From Pseudomonas moraviensis (GTDB lineage Bacteria > Pseudomonadota > Gammaproteobacteria > Pseudomonadales > Pseudomonadaceae): a stretch of 64,000 nucleotides of DNA. The translations under genes and the position numbers were made by a program. The first letter of the stretch is position 1. Each line of letters begins with the position of its first letter. Under the pieces are notes generated by a model. The model saw nothing but the letters and a program-made list of their open reading frames with translations, was not told the DNA's origin and did not search any database. The DNA is taken from assembly GCF_900105805.1 (NCBI RefSeq), contig NZ_LT629788.1, forward strand, positions 2,790,001 through 2,854,000. The letters run 5' to 3'. Shown here in pieces: positions 1 to 7,743 of the stretch.

Positions 1-512
1 GGTACAAGCACCTCTGGCCGTGGATCATCATCGCGATTCTCGCCTGCTCGGTGGCCTTGACCCTGTCCATGGTGACCATCGCGGTGAACAACCCGGATAA
101 TCTGGTCAACGACAACTATTACGAAGCGGGCAAAGGCATCAACCGTTCGCTGGACCGTGAACTGCTGGCGCAAACCCTGAAACTGCGCGCGGCGGTGCAT
201 CTGGATGAGGTGACCGGCGAAGTTGACCTGCGTTTGAGCGGTGACAGCCAGCCGCAAACCCTGGAACTGAACCTGATCTCGCCGACCCAGCCGGAGAAGG
301 ATCGCAAGATCGTGCTGACCCGCAGTGACAGCGATACCGGGCGCTACATTGGCCAGTTGAGCGACAAGGTCGAAGGGCGGCGGTTTGTCGAGTTGCTTGG
401 CAGTCAGGATGAACACGTGTGGCGCATGTTTGAAGAAGAACTGGTCAGCCATGACAAGGAACTGCTGCTGGGTGATGAGCCGTTGCAGGGCGCGGAAGAC
501 CTGAAGAAGTGA
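1..512 (+). CDS. ccoH: FixH/CcoH family protein, cbb3 oxidase assembly (5' end outside window)
   Basis: The gene is open from the first base; the codon phase starts at base 3, so the true start lies upstream. The visible part begins with a hydrophobic segment (WPWIIIAILACSVALTLSMV) that is the single membrane anchor, followed by the family signature NNPDNLVNDNYYEAGKGIN and a periplasmic domain rich in beta structure. FixH/CcoH proteins assist assembly of cbb3-type cytochrome c oxidase and associate with the copper ATPase CcoI, encoded next. The order ccoH-ccoI-ccoS is the standard accessory cluster behind ccoNOQP and ccoG, which should lie to the left of this window. A palindromic repeat separates it from ccoI. 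Confidence 0.93.
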   Translation, partial: YKHLWPWIIIAILACSVALTLSMVTIAVNNPDNLVNDNYYEAGKGINRSLDRELLAQTLKLRAAVHLDEVTGEVDLRLSGDSQPQTLELNLISPTQPEKDRKIVLTRSDSDTGRYIGQLSDKVEGRRFVELLGSQDEHVWRMFEEELVSHDKELLLGDEPLQGAEDLKK

Positions 513-523
513 ATCAAGGTCTA

Positions 524-680
524 GAGCCCCTCACCCTAGCCCTCTCCCTGAGGGAGAGGGGACTGATCTCGGCTGATTGGAAGCGTGGCGTATGACAGTG
601 ACAATGTCGGCGACTGAAGCCGCTTTTCCGGCTCACACCGATCGGCTCCCTCTCCCTCCGGGAGAGGGCTGGGGTGAGGA
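524..680. repeat. Inverted repeat of the CCCTCACCC/GGGAGAGGG family (copy 1 of 3)
   Basis: The left arm (about 524-560) reads CCCCTCACCCTAGCCCTCTC and the right arm (about 644-680) is its inverse, GGGAGAGGGCTGGGGTGAGG. The arms enclose about 85 bases. The same element occurs at 35510-35650 and 46759-46940, so this is a dispersed non-coding repeat. It sits between ccoH and ccoI and would form a large stem in the operon transcript. Confidence 0.85.
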
Positions 681-725
681 CAAGCGGATACACCCAATGC
701 AAGGGCTCACACCCTCAACGATGCC

Positions 726-3176
726 ATGACCACCCCACTTGCCTGCTACCACTGCGCCCTGCCCGTCCCGTCCGGCAGCCGCTTCACCGCCGTCGTCCTC
801 GGGCAGGCCCGCGAGTTCTGCTGCCCGGGCTGTCAGGCGGTGGCCCAAGCCATCGTCGCCGGGGGGCTGGAAAGTTATTACCAGCATCGCAGCGAGGCCT
901 CGGCCAATCCCGAAGCGCTGCCGGTGCAACTGACCGATGAACTTGCACTGTACGACCGCGCCGACGTGCAACAACCCTTCGTCCGCCACGAAGGCGATCT
1001 GGCCGAAACCACCTTGTTGATGGAAGGCATCAGTTGCGCCGCCTGCGGCTGGCTGATCGAGAAACACCTGCGCACCCTGCCCGGCGTCGCCGAAGCGCGG
1101 CTGAACCTGTCCAACCATCGCTTGCACGTGCGCTGGGCCGACGCTCAACTGCCGCTGAGCCAGATCCTCGCCGAACTGCGCCACATCGGTTACGCCGCCC
1201 ATCCCTATCACGCCGATCGCGCCAGTGAACAACTGGCCAGCGAGAATCGCCTGGCCCTACGCCAACTCGGCGTCGCCGGGCTGCTGTGGTTTCAGGCGAT
1301 GATGGCGACCATGGCCACGTGGCCGGAATTCAATATTGACCTCAGCCCCGAGCTGCACACGATCCTGCGCTGGGTCGCGCTGTTTCTGACCACGCCGATC
1401 GTGTTCTACAGCTGCGCGCCGTTCTTCAAAGGGGCGATGCGCGATTTGCGTACCCGCCACCTGACCATGGACGTCTCGGTGTCGCTGGCGATCGGCAGCG
1501 CCTACATCGCCGGGATCTGGACGTCGATCACCGGGGTCGGCGAGCTGTACTTCGATGCGGTCGGCATGTTCGCGCTGTTTCTGCTCGCCGGGCGTTATCT
1601 GGAACGCCGCGCCCGCGAGCGCACCGCCGCTGCCACTGCGCAACTGGTGAACCTGTTGCCGGCCTCGTGCCTGCGCCTGGATAGCAACGGTCAGAGCGAA
1701 CGCATCCTGCTCAGCGAGCTGCGTCTCGGCGAACGGATTCTGGTGCAGCCGGGCTCGATCCTGCCGGCTGACGGCAAGATCATCGACGGCCAGTCGAGCA
1801 TCGACGAATCGCTGCTGACCGGCGAATACCTGCCGCAACCGCGTGCGCTGGGTGATGCGGTCACCGCCGGTACCCTCAACGTTGAAGGCGCATTGACCGT
1901 GGAAGTGCAGGCGCTGGGGCAGGACACGCGGCTCTCCGCGATCGTGCGCCTGCTCGATCGCGCTCAGGCGGAAAAGCCGCGTCTGGCAGAAATCGCCGAC
2001 CGCGCCGCGCAGTGGTTTTTGCTGCTGTCGCTGATTGCCGCGGCAGCGATCGGCCTGCTGTGGTGGCAGCTGGATTCATCGCGGGCGTTCTGGATTGTTC
2101 TCGCCATGCTGGTGGCGACCTGTCCGTGTGCGCTGTCGCTGGCTACACCGACTGCACTCACCGCCGCCACCGGCACGCTGCACAAACTCGGGCTGCTGCT
2201 GACCCGCGGCCACGTGCTGGAAGGGCTGAACCAGATCGACACGGTAATCTTCGACAAGACCGGCACGCTCACCGAAGGGCGCTTGGTACTGCGTTCGATT
2301 CGCCCGCTCGGCGCGCTCGACAGCGAGCAATGCCTGAGCCTCGCCGCCGCGCTGGAAAACCGTTCGGAACACCCGATTGCCCGCGCTTTCGGCCGCGCAC
2401 CATTGGCCGCTGAAGAGGTGCACAGCAGCCCGGGACTGGGCCTTGAAGGAATGGTCGGTGAACGACGCTTGCGTATCGGTCAGGCGCAGTTCGCCTGTGC
2501 CCTGAGCGGCGCGGCACTGCCGTCGATGCCCGACGAGGCCGGGCAATGGCTGCTGCTCGCCGACACCCACGGCCCGCTGGCGTGGCTGGTCCTCGATGAT
2601 CGCCTGCGTGACGACGCCCCCGCCCTGCTCGCGGCCTGCAAAGCGCGGGGCTGGCGCACCTTGCTGTTGTCCGGCGACAGTTCGCCGATGGTCGCCAGTG
2701 TCGCCGCCGAACTGGGTATCGACGAGGCCCGCGGCGGTTTGCGCCCCGATGACAAACTGCAAGTGCTGCAGCAACTGCACAAGGAAGGTCGCAAGGTGCT
2801 GATGCTCGGCGACGGCGTCAACGACGTGCCGGTGCTGGCAGCGGCCGACATCAGCGTGGCGATGGGCTCGGCCACCGATCTGGCGAAAACCAGCGCCGAT
2901 GCGGTGTTGCTGTCCAACCGTCTCGGCGCCCTGGTGCAAGCTTTCACGCTGGCGCGACGTACGCGCCGGGTAATCATCGAAAACCTGCTGTGGGCGGCGC
3001 TGTACAATGGCCTCATGTTGCCGTTCGCCGCCCTCGGCTGGATCACTCCGGTGTGGGCGGCGGTCGGCATGTCGATCAGTTCGCTGACCGTGGTGCTCAA
3101 CGCCCTGCGTCTGACTCGCCTGCCGAGCGCGCCGGCCGCCAGCAGCCCGACCCACACCCGCCCGCTGCCGGCCTGA
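726..3176 (+). CDS. ccoI: Copper-translocating P1B-type ATPase for cbb3 oxidase
   Basis: 816 residues. The N-terminus is Cys-rich (C7, C10 and C32/C33/C36) and is followed by a heavy-metal-associated domain with CAAC at residues 104-107. Further on come membrane helices, the ion-selectivity motif CPC (about residue 465), the phosphorylation motif DKTGT (about 509) and the hinge motif GDGVNDVPVL near the C-terminus. CPC-type ATPases of the CcoI/FixI branch export Cu(I) from the cytoplasm to the periplasm, where it is used for the CuB centre of cbb3 oxidase. Position between ccoH and ccoS supports CcoI over the detoxifying CopA type. The start ATG has only a weak ribosome-binding site, and the repeat at 524-680 ends 46 bases before it. 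Confidence 0.95.
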   Translation: MTTPLACYHCALPVPSGSRFTAVVLGQAREFCCPGCQAVAQAIVAGGLESYYQHRSEASANPEALPVQLTDELALYDRADVQQPFVRHEGDLAETTLLMEGISCAACGWLIEKHLRTLPGVAEARLNLSNHRLHVRWADAQLPLSQILAELRHIGYAAHPYHADRASEQLASENRLALRQLGVAGLLWFQAMMATMATWPEFNIDLSPELHTILRWVALFLTTPIVFYSCAPFFKGAMRDLRTRHLTMDVSVSLAIGSAYIAGIWTSITGVGELYFDAVGMFALFLLAGRYLERRARERTAAATAQLVNLLPASCLRLDSNGQSERILLSELRLGERILVQPGSILPADGKIIDGQSSIDESLLTGEYLPQPRALGDAVTAGTLNVEGALTVEVQALGQDTRLSAIVRLLDRAQAEKPRLAEIADRAAQWFLLLSLIAAAAIGLLWWQLDSSRAFWIVLAMLVATCPCALSLATPTALTAATGTLHKLGLLLTRGHVLEGLNQIDTVIFDKTGTLTEGRLVLRSIRPLGALDSEQCLSLAAALENRSEHPIARAFGRAPLAAEEVHSSPGLGLEGMVGERRLRIGQAQFACALSGAALPSMPDEAGQWLLLADTHGPLAWLVLDDRLRDDAPALLAACKARGWRTLLLSGDSSPMVASVAAELGIDEARGGLRPDDKLQVLQQLHKEGRKVLMLGDGVNDVPVLAAADISVAMGSATDLAKTSADAVLLSNRLGALVQAFTLARRTRRVIIENLLWAALYNGLMLPFAALGWITPVWAAVGMSISSLTVVLNALRLTRLPSAPAASSPTHTRPLPA

Positions 3177-3199
3177 GCCGCGCGGGCCTGGAGTTACCG

Positions 3200-3412
3200 A
3201 TGCCAGCTCTCTACGTGATGATTCCCGCTGCCTTGCTGATCGTCGCCATCGCCGTGTACATCTTCTTCTGGGCGGTGGACAGCGGTCAGTACGATGACCT
3301 CGACGGCCCCGCGCACAGCATCCTCTTTGACGATCAGGACCCCAACCACACCGCCGCGGTGGATGAAGCCAACGCCGGCAAACCGGACGACAAGGCGCCA
3401 CCCCATGCTTGA
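3200..3412 (+). CDS. ccoS: cbb3-type cytochrome oxidase assembly protein CcoS
   Basis: 70 residues starting MPALYVMIPAALL. There is one N-terminal transmembrane helix (about residues 5-26), then an acidic soluble tail with the family signature WAVDSGQYDDLDGPAHSIL. CcoS is a small inner-membrane protein needed for cofactor insertion (heme and copper) into cbb3 oxidase. The longer open frame upstream (from 2990) lies inside ccoI and is an artefact; the ATG at 3200 gives the normal length. The gene starts 23 bases after ccoI and its last 8 bases overlap the next gene, so translation of the pair is probably coupled. Confidence 0.95.
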   Translation: MPALYVMIPAALLIVAIAVYIFFWAVDSGQYDDLDGPAHSILFDDQDPNHTAAVDEANAGKPDDKAPPHA

Positions 3413-4088
3413 ACTGGCGCCCCTGCTGGTTTCGGCACTGATCCTCGGCCTGCTCGGTGGCGGCCATTGCCTGGGCATGTGCGGCGGTCTGATGGGCGCG
3501 CTGACCCTGGCGATCCCCAAGGAACAGCGCAGCCGGCGCTTTCGCCTGTTGCTGGCTTACAACCTCGGGCGGGTTCTCAGTTACGCCACGGCGGGATTGC
3601 TCATCGGCCTGGCCGGCTGGGCCGTCGCCAACAGCCCGGCGGCGCTGTTTATGCGCGTGCTGGCCGGGCTGCTGCTGATCGCCATGGGTTTGTACCTGGC
3701 CGGTTGGTGGAGCGGGCTGACCCGTATCGAAGCGCTCGGGCGTGGCTTGTGGCGCTTCATTCAACCGGTGGCGAACCGCTTGCTGCCGGTTTCAAGCCTG
3801 CCGCGCGCCTTGCTGCTCGGTGCACTGTGGGGCTGGCTGCCGTGCGGACTGGTTTACAGCACGCTGTTGTGGAGCGCGAGTCAGGGCAATGCGCTGGACA
3901 GTGCGCTGTTGATGCTTGCGTTTGGCCTCGGCACCTGGCCGGTGCTGCTCGCCACCGGGCTGGCGGCTGAACGGGTCACCGCGATCCTGCGCAAACGCAG
4001 CGTGCGTATGGCCGGCGGTTTGCTGGTGATTCTGTTTGGTTTGTGGACATTGCCCGGCCCGCATCAGCATTGGCTCATGGGCCATTAA
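3405..4088 (+). CDS. TauE/SafE (DsbD_2/UreH-like) membrane protein
   Basis: 227 residues with about six hydrophobic helices. Helix 1 carries GGGHCLGMCGG near residues 17-27, a His/Cys/Met/Cys cluster that looks like a metal-ligand site. These proteins are usually annotated as sulfite exporter TauE/SafE but belong to the DsbD_2/UreH-like transmembrane group. Regular placement behind ccoS suggests a role in metal handling or thiol chemistry for cbb3 oxidase; this is an inference from context, and sulfite export is not supported by anything here. The ATG at 3405 overlaps ccoS by 8 bases. A longer frame from 3294 is an extension inside ccoS. Confidence 0.85.
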   Translation: MLELAPLLVSALILGLLGGGHCLGMCGGLMGALTLAIPKEQRSRRFRLLLAYNLGRVLSYATAGLLIGLAGWAVANSPAALFMRVLAGLLLIAMGLYLAGWWSGLTRIEALGRGLWRFIQPVANRLLPVSSLPRALLLGALWGWLPCGLVYSTLLWSASQGNALDSALLMLAFGLGTWPVLLATGLAAERVTAILRKRSVRMAGGLLVILFGLWTLPGPHQHWLMGH

Positions 4089-4091
4089 AAG

Positions 4092-4169
4092 CAAAAGATC
4101 GCAGCCTTCGGCAGCTCCTACAGGAGGTCGCATTCCAAGGTAGGAGCTGCCGAAGGCTGCGATCTTTTG
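4092..4169. repeat. Inverted repeat of the AAAAGATCGCAGCC family (complete pair)
   Basis: CAAAAGATCGCAGCCTTCGG followed by CAGCTCCTAC is mirrored by GTAGGAGCTGCCGAAGGCTG plus CGATCTTTTG, with a loop of about 18 bases. It starts just after the stop codon at 4088. The stem ends in a run of T on either strand, so it could also act as a terminator for the ccoHIS unit. Other copies are at 17450-17479 (half), 43583-43686 (pair) and 56684-56713 (half, inside cobA). Confidence 0.85.
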
Positions 4170-4180
4170 ACCTTGTGCTG

Positions 4181-4194
4181 TTGATGCAAATCAA
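4181..4194 (+). promoter_or_regulatory. Anr/FNR box upstream of hemN
   Basis: TTGATGCAAATCAA is a perfect match to the FNR/Anr consensus TTGAT-N4-ATCAA. Its centre is about 41 bases upstream of a likely start near 4229, with a plausible -10 element (GATAGA) at about 4215-4220. That is the normal geometry for activation by Anr, whose gene lies 2 kb downstream. hemN, the anaerobic coproporphyrinogen oxidase gene, is a known Anr target in Pseudomonas. Confidence 0.9.
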
Positions 4195-4257
4195 CAGCCC
4201 CATCGCCGCACCCCGATAGACTCGCCACACTGCCAGCCTATCCGGGGGAATGCCCGC

Positions 4258-5640
4258 ATGCTCGACGCCATTCGTTGGGACTCTGATCTGATCCGCCGCT
4301 ACGATCTGGCGGGGCCACGCTACACCTCGTACCCGACTGCCGTGCAATTTCACGGGCAGGTCGGCACGTTCGACCTGTTCCACGCCCTGCGCGACAGCCG
4401 CAAGGCCCAGCGGCCGTTGTCGCTGTACGTGCATGTGCCGTTCTGCGCGAACATTTGCTACTACTGCGCCTGCAACAAGGTCATCACCAAGGATCGCGGT
4501 CGCGCGCAGCCATATCTGCAACGGCTCGAGCAGGAAATCCAGTTGATCGCCTGCCACCTCGACCCGGCGCAAAAAGTCGAGCAACTGCATTTCGGTGGCG
4601 GCACGCCGACCTTTCTCAGCCACGACGAACTGCGCCAGCTGATGGCGCACCTGCGCAAGCATTTCAATCTGCTCGATGACGACTCCGGTGATTACGGCAT
4701 CGAAATCGACCCGCGCGAGGCCGACTGGTCGACCATGGGCCTGCTGCGCGAATTGGGTTTCAACCGGGTCAGCATCGGTCTGCAGGATCTTGATCCGGCG
4801 GTGCAGCGCGCGGTCAATCGCCTGCAAAGTCTGGAGGAAACCCGCGCGGTGATCGACGCGGCGCGGACCCTGCAATTTCGCTCGATCAACATCGATCTGA
4901 TCTACGGCCTGCCGAAGCAGACCCCGGACAATTTCGCCCGCACCGTCGACGAAGTGATCAGCCTGCAACCGGATCGCCTCTCGGTGTTCAACTACGCGCA
5001 CTTGCCGGAGCGCTTCATGCCGCAACGGCGAATCAACAGCAGCGAATTGCCCAGCCCCGCGCACAAGCTGGAGATGCTGCAGCGCACCATCGAACAACTG
5101 ATCGCTGCCGGTTACCGCTACATCGGCATGGACCACTTCGCCCTGCCCGATGACGATCTGGCAATTGCCCAGGAGGAACAGACCCTGCAACGCAATTTCC
5201 AGGGTTACACCACCCACGGCCATTGCGATCTGATTGGTCTGGGCGTGTCGGCGATCAGCCAGATTGGCGATTTGTACTGCCAGAACAGCAGCGACCTCGC
5301 TGCTTATCAGAACAGCCTCGCCAGCGCGCAACTGGCGACCAGTCGCGGCCTGGTGTGCAACGCCGACGATCGCTTGCGCCGCGCGGTGATTCAGCAGCTG
5401 ATCTGTAATTTCAAACTCGAATTCGCTGAAATCGAGCAGCAGTTCAATGTCGACTTCCAGGGCTATTTCGGCGCGCTGTGGCCGCAATTGCAGGGGATGG
5501 CCGAGGATGGCCTGATCAGGATTGATCGCGACGGGATCGAGGTGTTGCCGGCGGGCCGATTGCTGGTGCGCTCGGTGTGCATGGTCTTCGATGCGTACCT
5601 TGAGCAGCAGAACCGCCAGCGTTTCTCGCGGGTGATCTAA
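4258..5640 (+). CDS. hemN: Oxygen-independent coproporphyrinogen III oxidase
   Basis: 460 residues, the normal HemN length. The radical-SAM cluster motif CANICYYCAC (CxxxCxxC plus a fourth Cys) lies near residues 64-73, after the HemN signature GPRYTSYPTA. A GGGTP motif for S-adenosylmethionine binding follows. The enzyme decarboxylates coproporphyrinogen III to protoporphyrinogen IX without oxygen, giving heme under anoxia. It stands alone behind an Anr box. Its last four bases overlap the end of the convergent gene that follows. Confidence 0.96.
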   Translation: MLDAIRWDSDLIRRYDLAGPRYTSYPTAVQFHGQVGTFDLFHALRDSRKAQRPLSLYVHVPFCANICYYCACNKVITKDRGRAQPYLQRLEQEIQLIACHLDPAQKVEQLHFGGGTPTFLSHDELRQLMAHLRKHFNLLDDDSGDYGIEIDPREADWSTMGLLRELGFNRVSIGLQDLDPAVQRAVNRLQSLEETRAVIDAARTLQFRSINIDLIYGLPKQTPDNFARTVDEVISLQPDRLSVFNYAHLPERFMPQRRINSSELPSPAHKLEMLQRTIEQLIAAGYRYIGMDHFALPDDDLAIAQEEQTLQRNFQGYTTHGHCDLIGLGVSAISQIGDLYCQNSSDLAAYQNSLASAQLATSRGLVCNADDRLRRAVIQQLICNFKLEFAEIEQQFNVDFQGYFGALWPQLQGMAEDGLIRIDRDGIEVLPAGRLLVRSVCMVFDAYLEQQNRQRFSRVI

Positions 5641-6119
5641 GGCTTGGTCAGCAACGAGCCGACCTTGAGGTTCTGATCAGGGCTCAGCGCCGACTGGTTC
5701 ATCACTTTCGACAAAGCCAGGTTGGCGGTGATCAGGCCGCTGTTGAGGGCGGCGATGGCTCCACGCAATGCGGCGAGCTTGTTGATCTTTTCTTCATTGG
5801 AGAGGGTTTTGTCGGACATGACCGCCGCCATCCGCGCTTTCTTTTCGATAATTTCTTTCTGGATTTTGCGGATCATCTTCAGCAATTGCTGGATGTTCTC
5901 CGGTAGGCCGCTGTTGTCGATGTCGCTGTTTTCGCCGCCGACAGCGGCGGATTTGGCGATGGCCGCGCCGGACAGCGACACTTTGACGCCCTCGACCAAG
6001 GTCGGGCTTGCCGTTATCGACAGGTCGTCGTCGCGGTCGCTCGCAGCGTCGGTATTGTTTAACTCCGGCGCGGCAGCAACGCCGCTGCTACCGGGGCCTA
6101 GCGTGCCAATGGCGGTCAT
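5637..6119 (-). CDS. Hypothetical protein, helical
   Basis: 160 residues, no Cys, no signal peptide and no membrane segment. Residues 1-75 are rich in Gly, Ser, Ala and Asp and look disordered. From about residue 80 the protein is strongly helical and charged (QLLKMIRKIQKEIIEKKARM), probably a coiled-coil hairpin. I do not recognise a family. The equivalent place between hemN and anr in P. aeruginosa also holds a hypothetical gene, so it may be a conserved core gene of unknown role. Tail-to-tail overlap of 4 bases with hemN means both stop codons share the same site. Its start codon lies 154 bases from anr, divergently. Confidence 0.75.
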   Translation of the reverse strand: MTAIGTLGPGSSGVAAAPELNNTDAASDRDDDLSITASPTLVEGVKVSLSGAAIAKSAAVGGENSDIDNSGLPENIQQLLKMIRKIQKEIIEKKARMAAVMSDKTLSNEEKINKLAALRGAIAALNSGLITANLALSKVMNQSALSPDQNLKVGSLLTKP

Positions 6120-6218
6120 CGGAACCTTCCGTGGATGAATGCTGATAGCTGTTTATCGGCCGCCGGTGCTGCGGCTTTATGTCTGTGGGACAACATCGCC
6201 GCGTGCTGGCCTGAATGT

Positions 6219-6264
6219 CCTTGGGTGGGTTACCCTTACGTCTTATGTGTGTTTTCCCACAAGG
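6219..6264 (+). promoter_or_regulatory. Possible hairpin covering the anr ribosome-binding site
   Basis: CCTTGGGTGGG at 6219-6229 can pair with CCCACAAGG at 6256-6264 (9 pairs, with a two-base GG bulge). The 3' arm contains the AAGG ribosome-binding site of anr. The structure could limit translation; it is a visual prediction only. Confidence 0.35.
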
Positions 6265-6273
6265 ATTGAAGAA

Positions 6274-7008
6274 ATGTCCGAGCCAGTCAAACTGCGCGCT
6301 CACAACCAGGCCCACTGCAAGGATTGCAGCCTGGCCCCGCTCTGCCTGCCACTTTCTCTGAATCTGGAAGACATGGATGCGCTCGACGAAATCGTTAAAC
6401 GCGGCCGCCCGTTGAAGAAAGGCGAGTTTCTGTTTCGCCAGGGCGACACCTTCGATTCGGTTTATGCAGTTCGCTCCGGCGCCCTGAAAACCTTCAGCCT
6501 GAGCGATGCCGGCGAAGAGCAACTGACTGGTTTCCATCTGCCGAGCGAACTGGTTGGACTGTCGGGCATGGACACCGAGAAACACCCGGTGTCAGCCCAG
6601 GCGCTGGAAACCACTTCGGTCTGCGAAATCCCCTTCGAACGCCTCGACGAACTGGCCCTGCAATTGCCGCAACTGCGCCGCCAGTTGATGCGGGTGATGA
6701 GCCGCGAGATCCGCGACGACCAGCAAATGATGCTGCTGCTGTCGAAGAAGACCGCTGACGAGCGCATCGCCACCTTCCTGGTCAACCTGTCGGCACGCTT
6801 CCGCGCTCGCGGCTTCTCGGCCAACCAGTTCCGCCTGAGCATGTCGCGCAATGAAATCGGCAATTACCTGGGTCTGGCGGTGGAAACCGTGTCGCGGGTA
6901 TTCACGCGCTTCCAGCAGAACGAGCTGATTGCCGCCGAGGGCAAGGAGATCCACATTCTCGATCCGATCCAGCTGTGCGCGCTGGCCGGCGGTTCGATCG
7001 AAGGCTGA
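6274..7008 (+). CDS. anr: Anaerobic global regulator Anr (FNR family)
   Basis: 244 residues, exactly the Anr length. The oxygen-sensing [4Fe-4S] cluster ligands are C15, C18 and C24 (CKDCSLAPLC) and C117 (SVCEIP). A cyclic-nucleotide-binding-like fold follows (about 30-150), then a C-terminal helix-turn-helix with the FNR recognition helix (GLAVETVSRVFTRF). Anr dimerises when oxygen is low and activates genes with TTGAT-N4-ATCAA boxes, one of which lies at hemN in this window. The ATG at 6274 is chosen for its fit to the family start MSEPVKLR and for AAGGA upstream; the open frame from 6139 is too long. Confidence 0.97.
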   Translation: MSEPVKLRAHNQAHCKDCSLAPLCLPLSLNLEDMDALDEIVKRGRPLKKGEFLFRQGDTFDSVYAVRSGALKTFSLSDAGEEQLTGFHLPSELVGLSGMDTEKHPVSAQALETTSVCEIPFERLDELALQLPQLRRQLMRVMSREIRDDQQMMLLLSKKTADERIATFLVNLSARFRARGFSANQFRLSMSRNEIGNYLGLAVETVSRVFTRFQQNELIAAEGKEIHILDPIQLCALAGGSIEG

Positions 7009-7083
7009 TCACGACCCGCGGTTGAGCGAATCGTTTCAGCCGCGGGTATACTGCGCCGTTTGCAGCCCTGCCAGGACACCCCG

Positions 7084-7632
7084 ATGGTCTTCGACTCCTT
7101 CGACATCAAATCCCTGATCCGCCCCGTGATCGACTTTCCCAAGCCGGGCGTGATCTTTCGCGACATCACCCCGTTGTTCCAGTCGCCTACGGCCCTGCGC
7201 CTGGTGATGGACAGCTTCGCCCATCGCTACGTCGAAGCCGACTTCACCCACATCGGCGCAATGGACGCCCGTGGTTTCCTGATCGGTTCGGTATTGGCCT
7301 ATCAGTTGAACAAACCGCTGGTGCTGTTCCGCAAGCAAGGCAAACTGCCGGCGGACGTGCTCGCCGAAGGTTACGCCACCGAGTACGGCGAAGCGTTTCT
7401 GGAAGTGCACGCCGACAGCCTGTGCGAAGGCGATTCGGTGGTGATGTTCGATGACCTGATCGCCACTGGCGGCACGCTGATCGCGGCGGCCAACCTGATT
7501 CGCCGCATGGGCGCACGGGTGCATGAGGCCGCGGCGATCATTGATTTGCCGGAGCTGCAAGGTTCGCAGCGTCTTGAGGATATGGGCATTCCTACCTTTT
7601 GCCTGACGCAGTTTGCGTTGACTGATAAATAA
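7084..7632 (+). CDS. apt: Adenine phosphoribosyltransferase
   Basis: 182 residues. Family start FDSFDIKSLIRPVIDFPKPG, the conserved RDITPLFQ and the PRPP-binding loop VVMFDDLIATGGTL near residues 120-133 are all present. The enzyme makes AMP from adenine and PRPP (purine salvage). The start at 7084 gives the normal length; the open frame extends a little upstream without a better ribosome-binding site. It lies 75 bases after anr on the same strand, as in other Pseudomonas. Confidence 0.96.
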   Translation: MVFDSFDIKSLIRPVIDFPKPGVIFRDITPLFQSPTALRLVMDSFAHRYVEADFTHIGAMDARGFLIGSVLAYQLNKPLVLFRKQGKLPADVLAEGYATEYGEAFLEVHADSLCEGDSVVMFDDLIATGGTLIAAANLIRRMGARVHEAAAIIDLPELQGSQRLEDMGIPTFCLTQFALTDK

Positions 7633-7649
7633 GCAGCGCCCTTCAGGCC

Positions 7650-7722
7650 GCCATCGCGAGCAGGCTCACTCCTACAGTTTGGAATGCGTTCACCTGTAGG
7701 AGTGAGCCTGCTCGCGATGAGG
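7650..7722. repeat. REPIN, GAGTGAGCCTGCTCGCGAT type
   Basis: Two REP units in inverted orientation, ATCGCGAGCAGGCTCACTCC and GTAGGAGTGAGCCTGCTCGC, about 18 bases apart. It lies between the convergent ends of apt and the acyl-CoA dehydrogenase gene. Confidence 0.9.
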
Positions 7723-7743
7723 CCAGCAGCCTCAACGCAAAAC

